From the NCBI GenBank assembly GCA_009801015.1, contig VHZZ01010983.1, positions 7,643 to 28,199 on the forward strand: a DNA stretch of 20,557 nucleotides, in the 5' to 3' direction. A program made the translations under genes and the position numbers. The stretch comes from Silene noctiflora (taxonomy: Eukaryota > Streptophyta > Magnoliopsida > Caryophyllales > Caryophyllaceae). Each line of letters begins with the position of its first letter. Positions within the stretch are counted from its first letter, which is position 1. Below are positions 8,530 through 20,557 of this stretch, one piece after another. The notes below the pieces were generated by a model that saw only the letters and a program-made list of their open reading frames with translations, was not told the origin of the DNA and ran no database searches.

Positions 8530-8846
8530 GAGCAACTCCAATGTTTGCATTTAGGGATTTGCTTGCAATTATTGTAAATAATCAAGTAGCGTGCTCATCA
8601 TTGGAGTACAAAAATATATTGTCGCTTGAAAGCAGGTGTAGCTTTGCCAAGCTACCTAGCTTGGCTTTCAAAAAGAAAAAAAATAATTAACTGAAAACAT
8701 TAAAAAAGTTATATTGCAATATTTATTTGTAATGTAGGACCTTGTAAGCTAAATTTAGGGTGTTGTAGCTTGAAAGATTTGTTATTTGAAAAAGTGATGG
8801 GGAAAGGTAAGCCACAAGGTTTTGTAGCTTACCATTGGAGTTGCTC
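8530..8846. mobile_element. MITE (317 bp) with perfect 14-bp TIRs and TGA target duplication
   Basis: Left terminus GAGCAACTCCAATG, right terminus CATTGGAGTTGCTC, an exact inverted repeat. TGA flanks both ends (8527-8529, 8847-8849). A 3-bp duplication is compatible with PIF/Harbinger-type (Tourist) MITEs, although those usually duplicate TWA. Internal inverted segments (GCTTGAAAGC and GGCTTTCAA near 8625-8670) would fold. It has no coding capacity. Confidence 0.75.
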
Positions 8847-8849
8847 TGA

Positions 8850-9265
8850 GGCAAGTGGAGAAGTTTTATAGGTAGATTCTAGATAAAGTTTATTAAATTG
8901 CATTAAAATAGGATTAGGATTTAGGAGTGGATAGTATTTATAGGAATTTTATAGGTTAAGTTAACTGATGGCTAAAATGACAACAATCATTTAAAAGATC
9001 AAAATATCGCCCCAACTGCGGTACTAAATATTTGTCTTGGCTATGGCAAATGCCCGAGTTGTCGGGGTTTAAAAGGCAACTGCAAAACATTTTGAGCTAA
9101 CGTTGGCCGCATTTATAGCGTAACACCTTAAAAACCGGGATGAGGCTGAGAGAACCGATTTTAAGCAAAAATGTCAAACCAACATGATATATAGATATGA
9201 AGGCAAGGAGCATAATAGTATAACATGTAGGATCATCCAATATATCCTACATGATGGTGAGCTCT
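8850..9265. other. intergenic, possible unclassified dispersed repeat at 9005-9165
   Basis: 9005-9165 is GC-richer (CGCCCCAACTGCGGTACTAA, GGCCGCATTTATAGCGTAAC, CCGGGATGAGGCTGAGAG) and looks like part of a dispersed plant repeat. I cannot assign a class and saw no terminal repeats or target duplication. Confidence 0.35.
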
Positions 9266-9319
9266 AATCTTGCTGGTGCCTTCTGACAAAAAAAAAAAAA
9301 AAAAATCTTGCTGGTGCCT
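9266..9319. mobile_element. minute poly-A insertion with perfect 16-bp direct repeats
   Basis: AATCTTGCTGGTGCCT occurs at 9266-9281 and 9304-9319. Between the copies is only TCTGAC followed by 16 A. Perfect long target duplications and a poly-A tail are marks of LINE-driven retroposition, so this looks like an extremely 5'-truncated retroposed 3' end. Confidence 0.6.
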
Positions 9320-9884
9320 AGTGCCTGCCGTATCGATTTGTGAGTCGTTCTTAACAAACACGACTTGTTAACACGGTAGTCCGCTCAGAATAACTAAGCA
9401 AAGGCATTTGGGACAAAAAGATTCAAGTAGGTGCATTCAGGATTGAGCACGGGCGAATAAATGGGAAAACAATACAACCTGAGGGTTTAAGAAGCCTACA
9501 ATGAACAATATAACTAAGCAAATGAACTAAGGCCAACAATTTGTCTCTTCCATCTTGGGATTTTTCACGTATGAGATCGTCTCACATGTGAGAACATACT
9601 CGAGTATTTCTCATTTCATTAATTAAGGCAAGGGAACGGGTGACAGAAGGGAACCCATGTGTCGCTATACAGTTCAGAAAATCGGTAAAAATGTCAAGAA
9701 AACAGCATAAAGATATTGCATCTTGCCACTACTATGTACACCATGCTGCATCAAAAGATGCAGGAAAAGATTTGGTTCCCTCCAGTCGAAATTCTGACAG
9801 AAAGAACCATAGTTTGGCTAAAAAAGGGCCAAGACAAATGAAAAATGTGGTTGTGGACATTACCGGAAGGTTCTGAGACAAAAG
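9320..9884. other. 3' side of the kinase gene: 3' UTR and intergenic
   Basis: Read on the minus strand this follows the kinase stop codon and must include its 3' UTR. I see no AATAAA on that strand in the nearest few hundred bases; plant polyadenylation signals are loose. The plus-strand open frame at 9640-9876 (78 codons) overlaps this UTR and has no recognisable domain. Confidence 0.45.
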
Positions 9885-15652
<5,768 letters not shown>

Positions 15653-15971
15653 TATTAGATCTAATTAAGTAATTAGTAAAATAATTAACTTAATTATACT
15701 ATATTATGATCAAAATCATCAAATTTTGTTAAAAAAAAATTGGGAATTTGTAATTGAAATTGGGTAACGTAAGAATTTGAAGAATGTAAGAGATTAATTA
15801 ATGTGATTAATAAATAAAACTGAAAAAATAATAACTATTATTATTATTATTAAAATTAAAGATTGAAGCTTTGAATAATCAACAATGGTAGATTATAAAA
15901 GTGGTTGCATTGAATTCACATTTTTGGTGTCGCTCTTTATTTCTACTTAGAACAGTGAATTAAATAATGGA

Positions 15972-15978
15972 TTTTATA
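15972..15978 (-). promoter_or_regulatory. candidate TATA box of the kinase gene
   Basis: TATAAAA is read on the minus strand (context CTCTATAAAATC), about 320 bp upstream of the kinase start codon. This would give a 5' leader of roughly 290 nt if the leader has no intron. The region is very AT-rich, so chance matches are easy and the call is weak. Confidence 0.25.
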
Positions 15979-15984
15979 GAGTGT

Positions 15985-16026
15985 ATTATTATTATTTTTT
16001 TTATTATTTATTATTATTATTATTAT
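15985..16026. repeat. (ATT)n microsatellite
   Basis: A run of ATT units interrupted by a T tract. A smaller (ATT)n run lies at about 15836-15852, nearer the kinase start. Confidence 0.8.
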
Positions 16027-16790
16027 AATGTCACTGAATTAAAGAACAGTGGAATTTGAAAAAGATTTTAGGTGGATAAAGTCAACTCTTAATCATGGTT
16101 AAGGGATGTGCTTGTGTGAGGTTAGGTGTGATTTTTAGTGTTAATATTTTTTTGTGTAAAATGGTTTTAAATCGAGTTATATGAGTGTAATATCATTACA
16201 TTTGGAGTAATGTTTGTGTAAGACAGTTTTATATTAGCAGTTTATACAACCGTAGAAAAGTCAGGTTATAGATAGTGTGGAATTATTACTTAACTTAAAA
16301 GCCCTAATACCAACATGCTAAGATGTTAACGTCTTAGTGAGTTAGGTTAAGACAAAGGAAACGGGAAACCCATAAAAGAACTTGAATTAATAATTGGGTC
16401 GAGTTAAAGTTGTAATCTTCTCACACAAAGTCGACTTGATCAATCACTCGTTTAAATTGGCCATAATTTGATAGGTCGGGTACCATCATACCTAATCTAT
16501 TTAAAAATAGACATGCAACTCATCACTTTGAGTCAATGAGTTAATTATGTTAATGTGATTACTCGACCATGTAGGTTAAGCGGGGTAAAAAAAATTCTGC
16601 TTATATGTAGATAAACAAGTTTGCTTGGATTATAGAAAACAAAATGAGTTCGGCTAGAATGGAGACAATCAACCTGTCTATATGCAATTGGATTGGGTTC
16701 AAGCAAAACAAATAATGACTCATTTCCCGTTGACAGAGACACGAACGCGCTGAAATAATAAATACTTCGTAGATTTTACAATAAGATCTT

Positions 16791-16934
16791 TATATGATAA
16801 CTTGTGTTTTACATAAAAATTGTCAAATATGATAACTTGTGTTTGCTTTTAAGGTCCTAATCACAACCACTAGAATTGTTTTCTTCTTGTGTCTCACATA
16901 AAAATTGTCATACTCTATATGATAACTTGTGTTT
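16791..16934. repeat. ATATGATAACTTGTGTTT repeated three times
   Basis: The 18-mer occurs at about 16792, 16827 and 16917. The first and third copies are accompanied by ACATAAAAATTGTCA (about 16811 and 16897). It is a small irregular tandem array in non-coding DNA. Confidence 0.75.
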
Positions 16935-17433
16935 TCTTCTTTAGGAGTCTTACCAATAATGGTAATTGCCTAATTGGTAAGTACGTAGTAGATATTCTAG
17001 AGAATATAGTGTTTTATTGTACTAATTAATCTTTTGCCTCGAAAGAAGAATGTGCCTTTATAATGTACACCTTTTAGGTGAAATTGTGATTGAAAGAATC
17101 ATTTTTTTCTAAAGTGTAACACTGCTACTTGATACTTCATGTCCATAACTTGTTAATTACTCTTTGAAATTAAGTAATTAAAGATCATATATATCATTAA
17201 GTATCTTTAATTTTTTTGCCCAAATTGGGGCTCAAAATCGAAGAAATTAACAAAATGGATGTTGTTTTAAAGTAATTACCTAAAACAGGTTCACGTTAGT
17301 CCTGAAGCTAAGTTCAAACAAAACGCGCTCTCCCCCCTAAGCGACTAGTACCCAATATATTGAAAAAGCTAGGTTTCTTCGTTTTAATCATCTTTTTTCT
17401 AACTCATTAGGTCAAATATCAAACCTGAATGTG
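16935..17433. other. intergenic, nothing recognised
   Basis: AT-rich, without open frames of note. A weak palindrome (TACCAAT...ATTGGTA, 16951-16979) is the only structure seen. Confidence 0.5.
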
Positions 17434-17441
17434 TTCTCTAT

Positions 17442-17610
17442 CACAAATTCTCATTTGTGACGGACTCTTTTTATCACAAGCTTGTAACCTCTCACAAGAT
17501 ACAGCGGTTACAAGCGGGAAGATGTAAGCGGGTGAGTAAGTGGGAGAGTATGTAGGAGAGAAATTTTGAGAGGTCACAAGCTTATGACAGTCACAAGCGA
17601 GATTTTCTTA
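17442..17610. mobile_element. foldback-type MITE (169 bp) with 8-bp target duplication
   Basis: TTCTCTAT flanks both ends (17434-17441 and 17611-17618). The outer arms are imperfectly inverted: TCTCATTTGTGAC and CACAAGCTTGTAACCTCTCA on the left against TCTCGCTTGTGAC and CATAAGCTTGTGACCTCTCA in the reversed right arm, so each arm is about 55-60 bp. The 8-bp duplication suggests a hAT or Mutator-like origin. It is related to the element at 18360. Confidence 0.7.
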
Positions 17611-17618
17611 TTCTCTAT

Positions 17619-18350
17619 AGAGTAATAAACTATGTAACCATTTAGTACATGGTACACATAAATTTACCTTAAACTTTTAGAAGTGTGAAACTGATACTCT
17701 TACTTTTTTAACATAACATGATACTCTGAAATCCGAATATGAATTGTTGTAAACAGTCGACAAACAAAAATCTTAGTGAAATTTATATTTAGTCGCATAA
17801 ATATTTGAATGAACTGATGTAATAGGACATACAATAAGTAGCTAATACACATACCGTAAATAAAGAATAGTAAATTAATTTTTAGTGCGTACCCTTAAGT
17901 GTGCCTTAAGATACACCAGTTTGTATCAATTTTAGATTACCAAACTTTTTTTTACAACAATAAACCTTGATATATAAATAAAATAGAAGGCTACAAGTTA
18001 AACTTAAAATTTAAGATGAACTCGTTTGTATCACACTAAGGAAATAAATCTTTCGAGTCCTTTCCTGAACGAGTTTTTTAAGGTGCATCTTAATAAAACA
18101 GTTTTGAAAAACGAACCTAAATAATAAAAAACGAGTTGTCCCCGACAGGTCCAGCTTGTTCCAGGGATCACAATTCACAGGTGCATTCAAGGAGATTTGG
18201 TCCCACATTTTAACTGCCCTGACTCCTCCCTGGTTTTACATTAATTAGTACATTAGTACATGACACACTACGTTGACTGAAATATAAATACTTTCTGTAC
18301 TCAATAGTCAATATTCATAAAGATCCTTTCATTTTCTTGTGTTTTTCACT
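17619..18350. other. intergenic between the two foldback MITEs, no gene
   Basis: AT-rich DNA. The minus-strand open frame at 18011-18208 has no recognisable features. Confidence 0.5.
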
Positions 18351-18359
18351 TTCAAAGTT

Positions 18360-18492
18360 CACAAATTCTCATTTAAGACGACACTATTCCGTTACAAGTT
18401 TGTGACCTCTTACAAAGAACAAGTGAGAGATCAAGTGGGAGAAGGGTTGTGAAAGGTCACAAGCTTATGACCGTTACCAGTAAAACGGTAGG
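18360..18492. mobile_element. foldback-type MITE (133 bp), same family as 17442-17610
   Basis: It starts with CACAAATTCTCATTT exactly as the element at 17442 does, and shares TTGTGACCTCTTACAA and GGTCACAAGCTTATGAC. Flanks TTCAAAGTT (18351-18359) and TTGAAAGTT (18493-18501) match at 8 of 9 positions. The right end has decayed. Confidence 0.6.
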
Positions 18493-18501
18493 TTGAAAGT
18501 T

Positions 18502-19863
18502 ACTCCATAAGTTTTTTAGAATTATCAGTCTCAGTGACAATTTGTCAGAAATTCAATTCGTGAACTTTGCGAATGAAGAAATCAATCATAAGAGATTAAG
18601 AGGGTCTATGGTCTACCCATTAAGTTTTGCTTAGTACGAAGTATTTGGAAAGAGATTGTCCTAAGTGTGTCTTTATGACATACTCATGAATTACGATCAA
18701 CAAGAAAAAAAAAATCAATATCGATGACATTATACAGTACATACTGGGTATATTTGAAAGATAATTCGAGAAATGGATCAAATTTCGAGTAACTTATAAA
18801 CACGTAAATAAAAATGTCTTTCATAGATAGATGAGGGAATTGTTAAGGAGAGATCGAGGCACATACCTTTAATCGTTGATGACATTTGACACTACACCAA
18901 ACAGTTTTTATTTATTTATTTATTTATTGTTAAAAAATAAGATATTTATTTATTTATAACTATGCATATGAAGTTATGAACTTGTCAGCGGTGTGCTTGA
19001 TTTAATTCTTCTTCAAGCATTTATTCTAGACTAGACTTCTTTCTATGCATCATTCATAATTCATGAACCATAAAACTCATAGTATTGTACACTTCTTAAA
19101 TATCATAAATGCAGAGTGCTGGGCAATCACGGGCGGGGAACCGAACTTCCGGTTTGGCCACCGAATTTACAAGCTTTATTGATGAAATATAATACAAATC
19201 ACCACTTTTACATTCATATTTCGAATCTCATTTTTCTATAGTGCACCGGACATTCAATTACTGTAGAACCTAGTCTAAATCTCGCGCAAATGCAGAGTAT
19301 ATATAGACCTTTTAATTTTTACGATATTACTTATAAATTTTAGATTTATATCTCGTGAATTTTTATTAAAAAAAAAAATCAATTCAATGAGGTGTATTTT
19401 TTATGAAAATATTTTAACTAGGTCAAATTTTTTTAATTAATTCATTTTTTGTCACGAAATTAGTAATAGGAGTAACAGTTAATACCAATTTTGTTTTATT
19501 TTTGTTAAAAGATTATATTTTTAAGTTTACTGATGTAAAGATTATTTTTAAGTGAAATATTAGTTTAATAAATGAAAGTCTAATTTGTTTCCATATATAA
19601 GCTTGACACTTAGGAGGAAAAACTTTAGAGAAGTTTTATTCTCTTAGCATATAAGGGAAATGTGCTGCATAAACCTTCAAGCCATTAACACAAAATTAGC
19701 ATTCAAGCAGTATGAGTATGACCCTATGGCACTACTCTTTACTACTCGTACTCGGCGGAGTTATGGAAAGTTTAATAGAGACGCTCAGAAATTAGACCCG
19801 TTGAAAAATGAAAATTCATTCTTCGAGTTTATGTTATACTAGTACAATATAGCAATTCTGAAT
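18502..19863. other. intergenic, no gene recognised
   Basis: AT-rich with the TTTA microsatellite. A short GC-richer patch at 19120-19170 (CACGGGCGGGGAACCGAACT) could be part of a repeat but has no visible ends. A 60-codon plus-strand frame at 19660-19842 has no known resemblance. Confidence 0.5.
18906..18928. repeat. (TTTA)n microsatellite
   Basis: Five to six consecutive TTTA units, followed by a further ATTTATTTATTTAT run near 18942-18956. Confidence 0.85.
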
Positions 19864-20557
19864 GGGTGTTGATTTTCGCAGTACAAATTTTACTCATCGT
19901 AGTACAGTGTTGACGATTATACCCCTTTCATTCCTCCAATCATTTCCCCTCTCTAACTTCTCTCTAATGTATTCTCTCTTAAGTCAAACGTTCGTTCCCC
20001 TTTAATTTCACAAACCACTATTCAAACGGTTGTTATCGACATTGGGTGAGGGGATTTGCCGACCAACAAGGTCGCCGACCGTGAGGATCCGGCGGTGTTG
20101 TACTGGTCGGTTAATAATTTACATTGCTTTGCATCTCTTGCATTATACATATCCATTATTGTGTATTACATTGAGTATTTACATTCTTTTGCATCCCAAC
20201 TACATTACATATTTCTTTTTCACGTTCAATGGAGTATGTTGAACTGCATATTACATCCATATGCACTACATAGTACATATGCCGCTGTGTATTACGCCAA
20301 TTTTTTACTACTTTGAATGATGTTTTTTAATGTACTACATCTGCTGACCCGTTGAACGGAATCCGGCGACTACTTGTTGTCCTTCTCGCTTAGAAATAAT
20401 TAATTTGAAATAATTAATTTGAATATAAACCCGAAATAAAAAAATACAAGAATATAACAAAGAGTCAATTTGATTATTAATAATTGAAATGAATTAAATA
20501 CATGTTCTGTATTCGAATAATCATTCATAAATCATAATTGAATAATTTTAAGAAGAT
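19864..20557. mobile_element. left arm of a second long-TIR element, running off the window
   Basis: From GGGTGTTGATTTTCGCAGTA onward, about 110 bp match the inverted right arm of the element at 1839-2598. This includes TTTTACTCATC, GACGATTATACCCCTTTCAT and TCATTTCCCCTCTCTAACTT. A GC-richer patch (GACCAACAAGGTCGCCGACC) follows near 20060-20100. Its right end is not in the window, so the length is unknown. Confidence 0.5.

Larger units (their letters stand above)
15653..16790. other. 5' flank of the kinase gene and intergenic DNA
   Basis: Very AT-rich, with ATT microsatellites and the candidate TATA box. From 16080 on I see no gene. GTGTAAGACAGTTTTATA near 16215 resembles other dispersed motifs in the window. 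Confidence 0.5.

Noticed and set aside
9005..9165. Possible tRNA-derived SINE suggested by GC-rich blocks and GATGAGGCTGAGAG
   Set aside because: I could not place a pol III A box and B box with correct spacing, nor a tail and target duplication, so no SINE call is made.
20030..20316. Two overlapping plus-strand frames near the right edge
   Set aside because: They are overlapping frames of low-complexity Tyr/His/Leu-rich content inside a non-autonomous transposon arm.

Overview
This is nuclear DNA of a flowering plant, very probably a eudicot. The evidence is an AT-rich background, a 14-exon gene with short GT-AG introns for a plant-type NIMA-related kinase, a plant NDR1/HIN1-like (LEA_2) protein sequence, and a dense load of plant-style non-autonomous DNA transposons. 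I could not fix the species. Some of the dispersed repeats remind me of Caryophyllales genomes, but that is an impression only. There is no sign of bacterial, viral or organellar DNA, and I found no rRNA, tRNA or CRISPR.

Layout. 1-2900 is intergenic DNA with a long-TIR element of 760 bp flanked by an 8-bp direct repeat (1839-2598). 2900-7203 holds two minus-strand copies of one NHL-type gene, at 3285-3996 and 6489-7203. Both carry the same one-base frame disruption; the left copy has further damage. Downstream (to the left) of each lies repeat-rich flank containing Stowaway-like MITEs, and the flank of the right copy has itself been tandemly duplicated (period about 423 bp). 7204-9884 is intergenic and contains a clear Helitron 3' terminus (8086), a 317-bp MITE (8530-8846) and a tiny poly-A insertion with perfect 16-bp direct repeats (9266-9319). 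9885-15652 is the one intact gene, a NEK6-like Ser/Thr kinase of 975 residues on the minus strand. 15653-20557 is AT-rich intergenic DNA with simple repeats, two related MITEs (17442-17610, 18360-18492) and, from 19864, the left end of a second long-TIR element running out of the window.

The kinase and the NHL copies have no evident functional link. The kinase probably acts on microtubules and directional cell expansion. The NHL copies, if expressed at all, would encode truncated membrane-anchored proteins. The most informative part is the NHL pair: a sharply bounded 435-bp tract is about 98.6% identical, while the DNA on both sides is far more diverged. That suggests recent gene conversion, and the shared frame disruption lies inside this tract.

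I did not find a convincing undescribed molecular system. The points worth following are the NHL conversion tract, the promoter loss in one copy, and several well-delimited mobile elements.
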